Origin: Laburnicola sp. R22_1
Taxonomy: Eukaryota > Ascomycota > Dothideomycetes > Pleosporales > Didymosphaeriaceae
Length of the DNA: 64,000 nucleotides
NCBI GenBank assembly: GCA_014281115.1
Contig: JACONQ010000002.1
Coordinates: 620,001-684,000 of the forward strand
Reading direction: 5' to 3'
Below, piece by piece: positions 44,311 through 54,627 of this stretch. The notes beneath the pieces were generated by a model, which was not told the DNA's origin, made no database searches, and worked only from the letters and a program-made list of their open reading frames with translations. Position 1 is the first letter of the stretch, and every line of letters begins with the position of its first letter. A program made the translations under genes and the position numbers.

Positions 44311-45026
44311 AGTTTTCTGTTTGCGGACATCATATTATTTTGGATGGCATTGGGGTGTATATGGAATTCTCGCCGTTGATTCTTTGTATATGTTTTACCT
44401 TTTCTGTATCTAACCATTTCTGATTGCTTTAGTTATGTATATTTGTTTGTGACACTTTGAACACGTTGGACACGCATATATCATTCTTACGGGTTTCCAA
44501 CTGCGGGAGTTCTTCAGATGAAGCTGAAGTAACTAGTTTTTCATAAATGGATCGATTAATGAGACCAAGCAGCTCTATCGTGTTTGCTTGCGTAGGTCGG
44601 CATTGGAGATTGAGTTTATGGGAGGATGGAGGGGTGGTTCGGTAAGTGATTGGGTAGGAACCCCCAGTCCTGGCTAGTGCTTATAGAACTAGCTCGACAT
44701 ACACGACACCAGCAACCAGGATGCACAAAAACATGCTCATTTGCATCTAAGACAGTGGCAGAATTTGCTCACCGGCAGCAAACCCATACACGCGGAGGGT
44801 TGTGCCTTGTTTCCGTCTTGTGCGGGGTAATCTTCCCCACCTTTACCACATCTGCTGAACCGACAGCACTTCAGATCCCAGAGAGTTGCCTCCTTTCCTA
44901 CCAATGACTCTACAAACAAGAAACAGTCATATAGGAGGGAGATATTGCGAATCGCTCTCATGAAACACTCACTGATCAAGCCACTGGAAACGCCTACGAG
45001 ATATGACTTGAAAACAGTCATTCACA
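44311..45026. other. Intergenic region between convergent genes
   Basis: 716 bp, AT-rich in the first third. No gene seen. Confidence 0.5.
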
Positions 45027-45974
45027 TCAGTAAAACACAAACGCTCTCACCTCGATACTCTGTCTCGGGATTCCCGAGCCTCTCACACCTAGGTCAAACG
45101 AGCAATGCGGTACAGCAAGATCCTGACCTTTCTCCGAATCAAACGCCTGGAATATCGCAATCTCGGAATCGAGCTGATCTGGCACCCAGTACCATTTATG
45201 GTTCGGATTGTAGTGCACCTGAAACACTTCATTGGCGACAGTCGGGAAGACTTCGTCGACGACGTAGAGATCTTTCTCTCGATCGACGGACTTTGGGTCG
45301 AGGTAGGCCATGGGGAAGTCACGGCAGGGGCCCTCGAGAGGCTTCCATATGCTGGGTATGAAAGTCAGCGCGTGTGTAACAAGGTATCGTTGGCATACTT
45401 GATGACTTGGTATCGTGAATTTTTGACCTTCTCTTTGTCTTCTCCGAAGTACCGATCCAGCCTACCATCCAGTTCCGCAGTGGTGTAGTCTGCTACCCGT
45501 CAGATCTCTTTACATGCCTGTGTACAGGGCGCCAGACAACGACCTACCAATATGCGCCGAAAGCGACGGTTGCGCCTGCTCCTCATTCTTCTCTCCAACA
45601 TTCCTCTGCGGAAACGACACTGCCCTCTTCCTCAACATCCAGTCGAAGATGGTAACATCCTTTGCTCCCAGTGCTCCGCACAAACTGCGATGCAGTTCAG
45701 GAAGGTACACACTCTCTATCCATTCATCGTCGTCGAACAGCTCGGGCTTCATGCCCTCGCTGTTTATGCTTGCGACTTGCATGCCGTTTTCAGCATAGGA
45801 AAGTGATGAGGTGCGCAGATTGTGCATCTTCATGTTCTTGTAAGGCTCGATTTTGAAATTGTTTTGGGGAAATCCTGGGGGGGCAGTGTAGTGGAGGATG
45901 TAGCCTTTTTCGTTGGCAGGGGTGGCGGGGTCTTTTACGACGTAGCGGACGCTGGCTAAGAGGTTTTCTGCCAT
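45027..45974 (-). CDS. AsaB/CmcJ-like hydroxylase/desaturase family protein
   Basis: Three exons: 45974-45548, 45489-45399 and 45351-45027, with introns of 58 and 47 nt (GTAGGT and GTATGC donors); 280 aa. Family landmarks include an N-terminal YVVKDP...GYILHYTAPPGFPQNNF block, a central YQVINIWKPLEGPCRDFPMA segment, and a C-terminus CSFDL...PRQSIEVRAFVFY. Members such as AsaB act as oxidases in secondary metabolism and many have no assigned substrate (family knowledge). No partner biosynthetic genes lie next to it, so a cluster role is not indicated. The start at 45974 is the first Met of the conserved N-terminus; the frame is open further upstream to 46136. Confidence 0.8.
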
Positions 45975-46820
45975 TGGAGGGTTGGGTTGGAAGGTTGAAG
46001 TAAATTCAAGAGGAAATCGGTGGAGGCCAGGCGTTGGGATATGTGGATAGAATGCAGGACAGACTAACTTCCGCTGCTCAAGTTTTCCTCTACGCTGTCT
46101 TCTTGGAAATAGAGGGGAAGGGATATTTTGCTGCATTCCGCGGTTGAGTGGCAGTTTTCAGGCCCAGCACCAGGGTCTACATGGGTGTACGTGAGCAGAT
46201 TTGAGTGCGTTGTCTGTGCATGTCCGTGTGTATCCATCGATCTGGATTGTTCATCGGACGGCCATCGGACGACAGAAATACAGGAGTGTCAAATTACGCC
46301 ATCTGCAAGCCTTATTGGGCAATACCAGAGCGGTGCAGATGCGTATATGATACATATGAATGTGAGCAAGTTTGCGAGGTTTGTACCAGACAATCATTGG
46401 TCAGGCCGCTTTAGTATACGCCTATCGAATCCTATGCTCGTATACTGGTACCATATGTAATTGGCTAAAAATTGCTCCAACTCAGCTATTCCTACTATAT
46501 GCTACACACCCTCTTCTAGATGCCGAAAAAAACAAATATCAATCACAAGGTCCATGGCAAGGGTCATACGGCACGATGCCCATGTCATCCAATAGTATTG
46601 ACGTGAGCGCATTGGAGCAGGAGCTGCATCAACCCATTTTCGCCACGGCATATGGGAAACACGTTCGACCACTCTAGCCAAACACTCACATAATCTCCCT
46701 CAAATCAGCGCTCTACTAATTTCGAATACAAATACCTACTAGAAACTCGCAACAGTTCCTCAAATACTCATACCCATCACACTCATACCAGGCCCACCCT
46801 CACTACTTCGATCTTTCGCA
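45975..46820. other. Divergent intergenic region
   Basis: 846 bp. A short plus-strand frame at 46128-46460 has no protein character. No supported feature. Confidence 0.5.
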
Positions 46821-47039
46821 ATGGCCCCCACTCAACCATGGAAGTCCGTCTGGCCTCCTGCCGAGAAGGTCGCCGACCAAGTCGACGTCATTCCCCAGGG
46901 AATCTCTGCTGAGGAGGTCACCAACCAGCGTGCCTATGGTAGCCACGCGTCCAACAGCAAGGGCCGCATTGTCCACCTCAAGAACTGTGAGATTATCTGT
47001 CTACGACTGGCGCGATTGCTAATCTTGGTGTGAATAGGA
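46821..47039 (+). CDS. Small protein, 55 aa spliced (70 aa unspliced)
   Basis: Starts MAPTQPWKSVWPPAEKVADQ and ends SKGRIVHLKN. Function unknown; polar, without signal peptide or membrane segment. A 51-nt intron with good signals (GTGAGA donor at 46987, GCTAAT branch, AATAG acceptor ending 47037) interrupts the last codon: T from exon 1 joins GA of exon 2 to form the TGA stop. If the intron is retained, the frame continues for 15 residues to a TAG at 47031-47033. The CT-rich leader and the AACAATG-like start context favour a real gene. Confidence 0.6.
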
Positions 47040-47742
47040 ATGGGAATATTAGTCTAGACGACGGCAGCTTCGAAGCTTGCAATCGGGGCAATTTCTGTGA
47101 GCTAGGATATTGCTGTTGATGACGGACTACGGGACCGAGGCCTGGTAAATAGGGACCTTTGACAACAATTGATATGGATCTATATTCGAGTCCCATGTTT
47201 GTGACCTTTTTGTTGAGTTTTACGCAGTGCACAGTTTGCAGTTGACGATTGTATCGTCGCGTCATGCTTTGGCTCCCCACTGTGGCCGATCCCAATCGCG
47301 CCCTTTATTTTAAGTACTTTGGTTGTTGAACCTTTGTTGTTGTGCTGTTAAGTCTTATAATCTGTAAAAGGTTAGATCGACTCTAAACTGATGCGAATGA
47401 ATGAATGAATGAATGAGTATCCGTCCCTTGTAGGGTATGGCACTGCGTAAAGGAAAAAAAACATGTACGGAAATCACGCATTGGTTTGAACCCGTTGCAT
47501 TAATGGTGTTTGTCGTGGTGAGCAGAGCGGACAGTACACAGTGAAAAGATTCTGGGATTCAACTGAGAGTGTACTATCTAGGAGATACAGAAGGACCCAG
47601 TCCTTCTATCCTTCTATATCAGCCCGTCAATCCAATCCAATCCTGAACAGCTCATAACACCGCATCGAGAAGTTTGTAAAAAGTCGACCAACATATTGTC
47701 TATCCTGAGGTAATTCGACTCGGGGTACCACACGCGCAAACT
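47040..47742. other. Intergenic region between convergent genes
   Basis: 703 bp, with a (GAAT)n microsatellite at 47395-47417. No gene seen. Confidence 0.5.
47395..47417. repeat. (GAAT)n microsatellite
   Basis: Nearly six tandem copies of GAAT. Confidence 0.88.
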
Positions 47743-49178
47743 CTAGTTCTCCAGAATGGGCCCCGTCAATTGCGCAGCCGGCATCCAAACCTGGTACTTC
47801 TTCGTCGCCGAATCATAGGAGATGATGACCTTGCCGTGGTAATCGTTCTCGTCCCTCGACGTGGCCATGGCATTCTCCGTGTTCTCGTACTTGACCAGCT
47901 TCGTCGCTGTCCCGGGCAGCAGGCTATCGATAAAACTCTTCATGTGCGCCCCAGTCGTTCTGTACCTGTCGCCGGTGCCCTCGACGCCGTCCCACACGGC
48001 GACCATGGACTGCACGTTGCTGGCTGCGGTGAAGGAAGACTTGAAGTCGGTGAGAGCCTCGAAGCCCGTCGTGGGGAACACGTCGTCGACGGCGGACTTG
48101 ACTTCGGCTTCGGTCTCGTATTCCAGGGCGATCTTTTTCTGCTCGGGGGTGAGCTTGAAGGAGGCGCGGCGCTTGCCTGTCAGGGGGTTGGTGAAGGCGT
48201 TGTCGAATTGCGGGGTTAGGTCTTTGTACGAGGCGTCGCCGACCGTGTTCTGCCAGTGGTGCGACTGCGGCAAAAGAAATTCAGTGTCTAGGCTTCGAGA
48301 TTTGCGAGATTGAGGCGTCACTTACCACGTAGACACCCACGTCAGAGACCACGACCACGGATGTACCTATTGTTGTTTAGTTAAAACTTCATCCATACAT
48401 TTTGGGATGGGGACTAGGTAGGGGTCTTAGCTGCTGATCTTTAAAATGTTCAAACAATCAAAGTCTGAAGAGTTTAAAGATTGGCTAAGCCAATCACCTT
48501 GTCCCCGCGTGACTTACATCCCATCAGACTCTTGACGGTCACGAAATTGATGCCTTCACCCAACGAGGACCACTCTTTGAAGAAGGAGGTGGGCTTGAAA
48601 CTGTTCTCTGGCATATGCAGAACCTTGGGAGACGACGCCCACACATCCTTAGTCCAAGCCATGAGACCAGCTTCAGTCTTGGACGCGGGCTCGAAAGTAG
48701 CAGCGCGCTTGGAAAGAGTAAGGCTGCGGAGGGACAAAGGGTCTCTGGTGGTCTTCTTGCCGCTCTTCTTGCCGCGCTTTGCGCCCCTGGGCCTGCAGCC
48801 CTTGGTGGGACGGAGGACCTCCCAGTTCCTCTTCTTCTTCTGGCCCGGGCACTTGCCTGCCTTCTTCTGTTTAGCTGTGCACTTCGACTTCCCCTTGCCT
48901 TTGGACTTGGCCTTCGTCTTCTTGGTCCGCGAGGGACGGGTGGTCTTCCTACGACTACCGCCTCGGCTACCCCTGGCCCTAGCCTCGAGGACATCGTGCG
49001 TGCCGCCCGTGATCTCTACAACGTCTGCATCATCCGGCGTGACGAGAGCAATGGTCGACGTGGTAGCGAAGGGGCTGGAGGTTGTCGTAAGAGCATGCTC
49101 ATCCCTCCTCTTGTCGAGAGCCAAAGGCGTCACGCCAAAGAACAGGAGGGACGCCAGGAATGCGTTGGTGAACTTCAT
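47743..49178 (-). CDS. Secreted protein with Lys/Arg-rich central domain
   Basis: Unrecognised. Three exons: 49178-48518, 48366-48326 (41 nt) and 48264-47743; 407 aa. Introns are 151 and 61 nt (GTAAGT donors). Signal peptide MKFTNAFLASLLFFGVTPLA is followed directly by a DKRR Kex2-type site. Residues about 70-140 are extremely basic (SRRKTTRPSRTKKTKAKS and following) with three cysteines, then LSKRAATFE, a second KR site. The C-terminal 200 residues look globular: FKEWSSLGEGINFVTVKSLM, then GCTSVVVVSDVGVYVSHHWQ read across all three exons, then DYHGKVIISYDSATKKYQVW. Proteins with the GCTSVVVVS...YVSHxW block occur in dothideomycetes without known function. An extracellular or effector-like role is inference. 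An in-frame ATG at 49190 is less likely because it would place charged residues before the signal peptide. Confidence 0.8.
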
Positions 49179-50697
49179 TTTGGGCAGCAAGATGCAAGCT
49201 CACGGTCCGATGCTTTGCTGGAATCAAAGACAGATGAATGTGTGTTGTCGAGGAAGCCCGCAGGGATGTTTGAAACGAATGAATGTGAGAAATGAACGAA
49301 TGAAAGAAAAGTTGGCGGAGAAGACAGACTACAGTAGAGACTGTGGTAGTTGGTAGGTTGTGATGGGACTTGAATTGGGTTCCATGTGTACTGTTTTATA
49401 CACCTGTGTATGGTTCTTCTAGGGGCTGAGTATGCTTACTGCCCTGCCCGCGAACAAGCCCCGCTGAGTACCAGGTACAGTAGTATCCGTCCACTCGGGA
49501 GTCCGGAGGAAATCATCGCTTCAGATCAACGCACTGTGGAACCTACCCTCCAAGCAACGAGTTAGGCAACATGCCCTAGACGTGTGAAAAACCGCCAGGC
49601 GCCTCTCATTCCGTGATGATGCAATCTCCGTTATATGCACGTAAGTGAAATCTCTAGGCTGCCATCTCAGGCACGCTGAAGACTTGTCTCCTTGACTTTG
49701 CCCCTGTAATGTCAATGCAGAAGCGAGACATTTCACTTTGCATACACGCTCAAGTGGCTTGCTTCCATGCTAATCCAATATTCCTAGATACTTCTTCGTG
49801 CCCAGCACCCCCTATTTGGTATTAGCATAGGTTTGCAACTCCGTTGACCGTGTACCAAGAGTGCGCGAAGTCTTCTTTCAGATAGCAACTCCGTTGACTT
49901 GGTCTAGCAGGATGGTCCCCACCATATCCGCTATCGTAAGATAACGTAGATGGCCGTTTTAGCAGCACCAACGGCGAACTATTCCCCTACACAGTACAAG
50001 CACGGAACATGCAAACGCCCACAAACGCTAGCGATCCACGGACATTGGGTTCGGTAGAGAAAATCCCGTCGCTGTGAATTCGGAAAAGTGGTCCAGCGGA
50101 GCAGCCTTCCAAGGTTGGAATATGGGCTGATGAAACAGGCGTGATGTGATGACTGATGGCGAATGGCCTGGTGGGCTAGGCTACTCGGAGCGGTATTCGG
50201 GCATGCATACTCTCCCGTCAATTTTTTTGAAGAATGGCCCGCGGTAAGCGGCTACTATGTATAGTATTCGCCACGCATTGTGATTAGGCACTTTTGTGTA
50301 GCAATTGCCCTACAAAGTTCCCCTTAGTAATACCCTAGGGGTTAGTGGGCAAGTGTGGTTTGCCAGCTGACGTAGGTGCTGCTTAAAAGGGTAAGGCGCC
50401 TTACTATTGATAGTGACCGCTTACTGTGCCCGGGGCTACTGTTCAGAAAAAACGACCTGAGTAATCCGGAGGTCATTTCAGTATACGAAGCAGCTGGCGC
50501 CAAGCTCGGCTAAGCGCTAGGCTGTTCGTAGTAGAGTCCCGCCAGAATCTCCGGAGGCCGTGGAAACATCATCCAAGCATTAAACATCAACTGCATGTAA
50601 CATATACCTACTGCATAATCCTCCACCAGAATACACCACCAAGTCGACCATTCTCACCCACCAACAAAGAACACATCGAGTCCATTCTTCCGCTACC
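49179..50697. other. Intergenic region of 1.5 kb
   Basis: Divergent upstream region. It holds a 14-bp direct repeat GCAACTCCGTTGAC (49835-49848 and 49885-49898). No supported gene. Confidence 0.5.
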
Positions 50698-51171
50698 ATG
50701 GCCCAGGCATCGCCCGCAAATGGCTCGACTCAACCCGATCAATCCGTGCGACGATCACCACTCATCACAGAACCCATTTCCAACCACAGCGTCGAAACAA
50801 TGCTGGCCGCCTGTCGCGCTGCCATTGCCAACGGTGAGGACGTCAACGCCCCTGACACGCTTCCGCACGTTGGGTACAACGAAGGACGCCCACTCGACGC
50901 CTGCCTACGGCAAACCCACATGCCCGGCAAGAAATCCATCGTCGAGAACCTCCCGGTGATTGAGCTGCTCTTGGAACATGGAGCCGATCCCCGGCTTTAT
51001 TCGAGGTCAGTTGGGGCGGTGGCAATTCCGATAGTGCTTGCGAGACGGTATTCTGTTGATGAAAAAGAGAAGGAGGAGCACAGGGCGTTTTGGAAGCATC
51101 TTTTGGGGCTGTTTGAGGAGGCTATTGTGCGCATTGATGCGAAGAAGAAGGAGACAGAAGGGGATGGTTGA
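50698..51171 (+). CDS. Small ankyrin-repeat-type protein
   Basis: Single exon, 157 aa, with the ATG at 50698 in a good context (ACCATGG). After a disordered N-terminus, residues about 35-105 (ACRAAIANGEDVNAPD... RPLDACLRQ... NLPVIELLLEHGADPRL) follow the ankyrin pattern with two recognisable helix pairs. The C-terminus is charged and helical (KEKEEHRAFWKHLLGLFEEA). Such short ankyrin proteins are frequent in ascomycetes and are thought to bind protein partners. The partner here is unknown. It could also be a truncated copy of a longer ankyrin protein, since degraded gene fragments follow immediately downstream. Confidence 0.7.
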   Translation: MAQASPANGSTQPDQSVRRSPLITEPISNHSVETMLAACRAAIANGEDVNAPDTLPHVGYNEGRPLDACLRQTHMPGKKSIVENLPVIELLLEHGADPRLYSRSVGAVAIPIVLARRYSVDEKEKEEHRAFWKHLLGLFEEAIVRIDAKKKETEGDG

Positions 51172-51258
51172 AAGACGGAGAGATGAGAAGGCATCGAGAA
51201 AAGCTCTCGAGAATCTGGCATAACACAAACAGGCATCATTGCTCTATTTCAGGCCAAC

Positions 51259-51559
51259 ATGCACATCACATGGACCATGGGCAAGCCCTGCATTGAGAGG
51301 AGGATCGGATTCACGCAAAACGGCCATATAGTCTTGGTGCCACCGTTGGCACAGAACGGCGATCAGATTTACTATATTGCATATGGGGAGTCCCTTCATG
51401 TTACGATCAGCAATTGGAGAGAAGATTTCAGACTTGGAGGCGGACAAGCAATCTGACTGTAATGTTTTTGAATTAGTGGGCAATTGTTACGTGCATGATG
51501 TGGAGCTTGAGGAGGTGCAACAGGCAGGTGATGGCATGAGGCCTATCTTGATCGTGTGA
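51259..51559 (+). pseudogene. Relic of a HET-domain gene (C-terminal fragment)
   Basis: One frame codes RRIGFTQNGHIVLVPPLAQN GDQI, which resembles the C-terminal part of fungal HET (heterokaryon-incompatibility) proteins (RRFF-T--GY-GLGP----GD-I). The resemblance then continues in another frame with FELVGNCYVHDVELEEV, where HET proteins read LVGECYVHGIMDGEA. The frame change and the missing HET domain proper mark it as a decayed fragment. No plausible start or 5' part exists between 51172 and 51259. Confidence 0.6.
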
Positions 51560-51599
51560 TATAAAGAGTGCAGGATAGTGATATCATCGGAAAGAAGTT

Positions 51600-51788
51600 A
51601 TGGATATCGTAGTTCCAATAAACAAGGCGATAAGGACTGTATCTGCCTTTGCGCGGAACATTTGCCTACTGACAAACCCACTTGCAGGCTATGGTGAAGA
51701 CAGTGTCAAACGAATGAAAGAAGTCAGTCAAAAGTATGACCCTGAAGGCATTTTCCAGAAGGCGGTTCCCGGGGGCTTCAAGCCTTAA
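51600..51788 (+). pseudogene. Relic of an FAD-linked (BBE-type) oxidase, C-terminus only
   Basis: The frame ends NPLAGYGEDSVKRMKEVSQK YDPEGIFQKAVPGGFKP, which matches the last 40 residues of fungal FAD-linked oxidoreductases (YG-GS--RL--VS-KYDP-GVFQ-LVPGGFKL). A TTGCAG acceptor-like site precedes the Gly-Tyr, as in genes with an intron here. Nothing upstream resembles the FAD-binding domain, so only the 3' end survives. Confidence 0.65.
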
Positions 51789-52176
51789 AAAGCCAAGAGC
51801 ATGCGATACATTCGTGCTTGAGCTCCATAGTTTTTTAGTAGCTGCAGTCACACCTTATTAGCTACAAAGAGTGTTTAGCCGGAGGTCATGTCCAAAACTC
51901 GACAAGTACCCGCTCTCCTGCCCGATCAAGCTATACGAGCGATCGAACCAGGAATCAAAGTGTGGGGTCGCCCAATTCCACCCCCTCACACCCCCGACAA
52001 AACAATTAACTTTACAAAGTACCTAGCGTCCTCCTCTCCACAGCACCATGCCGCCTCACCCGCCGCCTCACCCGTCCCGTCACAGTTTATTAATTCACAA
52101 CAATGCCCACGCAACAACAATCTCCAAGTACAAACATCGTCACCAAACGCAGCATCTCCGACGACACCACCCAAAA
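51789..52176. other. Upstream region of the GH18-like gene
   Basis: 388 bp. An ATG at about 52102 opens a 25-codon frame (MPTQQQSPSTNIVTKR...) that overlaps the start codon at 52177 through ATGA, so it may act as an upstream ORF or mark an alternative N-terminus. Confidence 0.45.
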
Positions 52177-53055
52177 ATGAATTTGTACACGCTAGCAAGA
52201 CTCCTACTCGTAGAGTTTCTCCTACACCACATCCTAGCCGAAAACATCCGCTCCATCTTCCTCTTCAAAGATGTCCTAGTATCAAACACCACTGCGCTAC
52301 GCACCTCGTCCTTCAACACGCTCATCATCTTCGGCGTCGGCATCCTCGGAGACGGCTCGATAATGTACTACTCCAACACGCCCGGAAGCTCCGACATCGT
52401 CGTCGCCTCAAATGGCGCATACGTAGGCGGCGACGCGCTCGCGGCCAAAGTCCAGTCCTTGAAAGCGAACGGCTCGGGCGTCGATAGGATCGAGATTTGC
52501 ATGAATTCGGAGCATGTGAGGGAGTTGATGAGCACGCCTGGACCGGGAGCCGACACGCCGCTCTACCGGAATTTTGCGGCGCTGAAGACGGCATGGGGCA
52601 TTGATGCTGTGAATAATGATGACGAGGGCATTTATGATGTTGCCAGCACGGTGGCTTTTGCGAAGATGTTGGGTAAAGTGGGATATAAGTACGCTATAAC
52701 TCCCTACACCAATATCCGCTTCTGGATCTCGCTCAGGACGGAAATCAACCAAGGACTGTCTGAGCCGAATCTGCTGTTGGACAGAGCATACCTGCAATGC
52801 TATGACGGTGGCGCGGGGAACGATCCTGCGAGGTGGGCTAGTACACTAGGGATGGATGTAGTACCGCTGGTGTGGGTGACGAATGATGCGAAGCCGGTAT
52901 ATGGGACCACGGCGGCACAGGCGAAGAGAAAGTTTACCGCGTGGGAGCAAAATGGCGGTCTTGCTGGGGGAGGGTACTGGAATGATTATGATATCGAGAA
53001 AATGGGGTTGAGTTACACGGAGTATGGAGATGTGTTGGCTGAAGTGTTCCCGTAG
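52177..53055 (+). CDS. GH18-like TIM-barrel protein
   Basis: Single exon, 292 aa from the ATG at 52177; the frame is open upstream to 52048. Hydrophobic start MNLYTLARLLLVEFLLHHIL could be a weak signal sequence or part of a longer leader. The body reads as a barrel: FNTLIIFGVGILGDGSIMYY, VASNGAYVGG, DRIEICMNSE, then WGIDAVNNDDEGIYD at the place of the GH18 catalytic strand (D-x-x-x-D-D-E). KYAITPYTNIRFW and LQCYDGGAGNDPARW follow, and the end is GGGYWNDYDIE. Fungal proteins of this type are annotated as chitinase-like or endo-glucosaminidase-like without known substrate. The family call is moderate because the DxxDxDxE spacing is not classical. Confidence 0.6.
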   Translation: MNLYTLARLLLVEFLLHHILAENIRSIFLFKDVLVSNTTALRTSSFNTLIIFGVGILGDGSIMYYSNTPGSSDIVVASNGAYVGGDALAAKVQSLKANGSGVDRIEICMNSEHVRELMSTPGPGADTPLYRNFAALKTAWGIDAVNNDDEGIYDVASTVAFAKMLGKVGYKYAITPYTNIRFWISLRTEINQGLSEPNLLLDRAYLQCYDGGAGNDPARWASTLGMDVVPLVWVTNDAKPVYGTTAAQAKRKFTAWEQNGGLAGGGYWNDYDIEKMGLSYTEYGDVLAEVFP

Positions 53056-53212
53056 GCGAAGTAACGTATTTACAAACTTAGAGTAATGCTACAAACATTA
53101 GGAGGCGATTCTCCGACTTCAATCCTTGCGTGATCCTGCACGAGAATTAGCCGCCGGTAGTCTCCCTACGGAGCCCAATGAAGCGCATTAGAACATGCGA
53201 GCCACAGTCATC

Positions 53213-54357
53213 TTACTGTTTGAGCCGCGTACCTGCAAGATCCTCTTGAGCGTCTCTAACAAGGAAACTGTACGCCATTAGCTTCATCCTTCTCCATACT
53301 TTGGTAAGACTTACTTATACCACCATATTGCTGGTCCGACAGTGCCCAAGTGCCACAGGCTATGCGCGTCTATCATGCCCTTCCACGGCGGAAAGTCCAA
53401 TAACTCAAGACTCATCGCCATGATGATCCAAGCAACAATCAGACCCGGCCACATTGCCCACGTTCGCCCCACCTTCCTATACTGCATATAACTGAAGCCG
53501 CTCCAGAGCAGATTTTGTATGACGCCCACAGCAACGTTGGCCGCCATATTGTACGTGTAATCCCACGACCACAGCGTGAGGTACGTGACATGCATCAAGT
53601 AGAGTATGGCGCACGTCGTAGTCCACACACGCAATACACTCTGCCTGATCGGCTCCTTCCTCTCCAGCCTGAAGATGCGTACCGGCGTATAGTACATTCC
53701 GTACATGACATTCGCGCCCGCGGCAAAATAATCCAGCTTCTCCGTGACATTGAAGTCCCTCGTGTGGAAGATCATGCTAAAAGTCCAGCTTGCCAGCCCG
53801 AAGTATCCAAAGGCCAGGTAGTATTTCCGCAGCGGGTAGCTCGCAGGGATCTTCTCGCGGATCTGGCTCATGCCCCAGCTGTGCGCGAGGAAGTTGAACA
53901 GCGAGAAGATGACGCTGAAGGGCTCCTGCATGCCGAGGAAGCGGTAGAATGGCCACTTGCCGTGGAACTGGTAGACGGGCTTCATGTACGGCGGATCGCG
54001 TGCCAGGCGCTGGTCCGTCACGATGTGTTGACACGTGTAGTCGCATTCGGCGGGGCAGTCCCATAGGAGGAGCCGGCGATGGAGAGCTGCGACGATGAGC
54101 GCGTGCTACGGACAGCTTGATGTCGGGAGGGAAAGGGACGTACGTATCGACATGGGAACATGGCCGCAATTGGCTTCCTGGCAGACCTGTGCGCGCGGTG
54201 AGCATGTGGTGTTGCCGATGAGCTCTCAGCTCGCAAGAGACTTGTGTACCTTGTTGCACTCCCTGAATTCCGGAAGCCAGTCACCAAGCGAGGCGTGCGC
54301 TGCACCGGCCAGCAAAAAGAGCACGGCGGCAGCTTGCCATGCCGGTGCTTTCCGCAT
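53213..54357 (-). CDS. PER1: GPI-remodelling protein Per1/PGAP3
   Basis: ER membrane protein required for removal of the unsaturated sn-2 acyl chain during GPI-anchor lipid remodelling. Four exons: 54357-54250, 54186-54144 (43 nt), 54086-53315 and 53267-53213; 325 aa. Introns are 63, 57 and 47 nt. It has a signal peptide (AAVLFLLAGAAHA) and a lumenal Cys-rich region FRECNKVCQEANC then WDCPAECDYTCQHIVT. HGKWPFYRFLGMQEP, SFLFNFLAHSWG-like sequence and FHTRD lead into several membrane helices. The C-terminus WWYNFLVRDAQEDLAGTRLK is reached only through the last intron. It converges with the GH18-like gene, 157 nt away. Confidence 0.94.
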
Positions 54358-54547
54358 TCTCATCGTGTTTGAGGTGTATGTAATGGCCAGTGTTTACTCT
54401 CTCGTCTCTCTTTCTCGCCTTTGGGCTTAGCGGCGCCAAGGCCTATAGGCCACAACTCCAAAAAAAATGAACTCGAACATAAAACGTTCGACACCCTGGC
54501 AAAAAAAAATCATTCCAAGAACCATGGCCCTGCCTTGATTATCAATC
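54358..54547. other. Region between PER1 and tRNA-Ala
   Basis: A short stretch holding the PER1 promoter and several A/T runs. No gene seen. Confidence 0.4.
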
Positions 54548-54555
54548 AAAAAAAA
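54548..54555 (-). terminator. RNA polymerase III T8 terminator
   Basis: Eight A on the plus strand, read as eight T on the minus strand, directly follow the tRNA discriminator base. Confidence 0.85.
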
Positions 54556-54627
54556 TGGACGGGTAGGGGATCGAACCCTAGACCTCCCGCATGCAAAGCG
54601 GGCGCTCTACCACTGAGCTACACGCCC
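54556..54627 (-). tRNA. tRNA-Ala (anticodon UGC)
   Basis: 72 nt on the minus strand, without an intron. Acceptor GGGCGTG pairs with CCCGTCC and includes the G3-U70 pair that identifies alanine tRNAs. The D arm is GCTCAGTGGTAGAGC. The anticodon arm CCCGC-TTTGCAT-GCGGG gives anticodon TGC. The T arm contains GGTTCGATCCC (B box). The discriminator is A. One acceptor pair appears mismatched (U6-C). It is followed by a T8 terminator. Confidence 0.95.

Noticed and set aside
45027..49178. A secondary-metabolite cluster around the AsaB-like gene
   Set aside because: Neighbours are a tiny unknown ORF and a secreted protein. There is no core synthase, transporter or regulator nearby, and the NRPS 10 kb away is a conserved siderophore gene.
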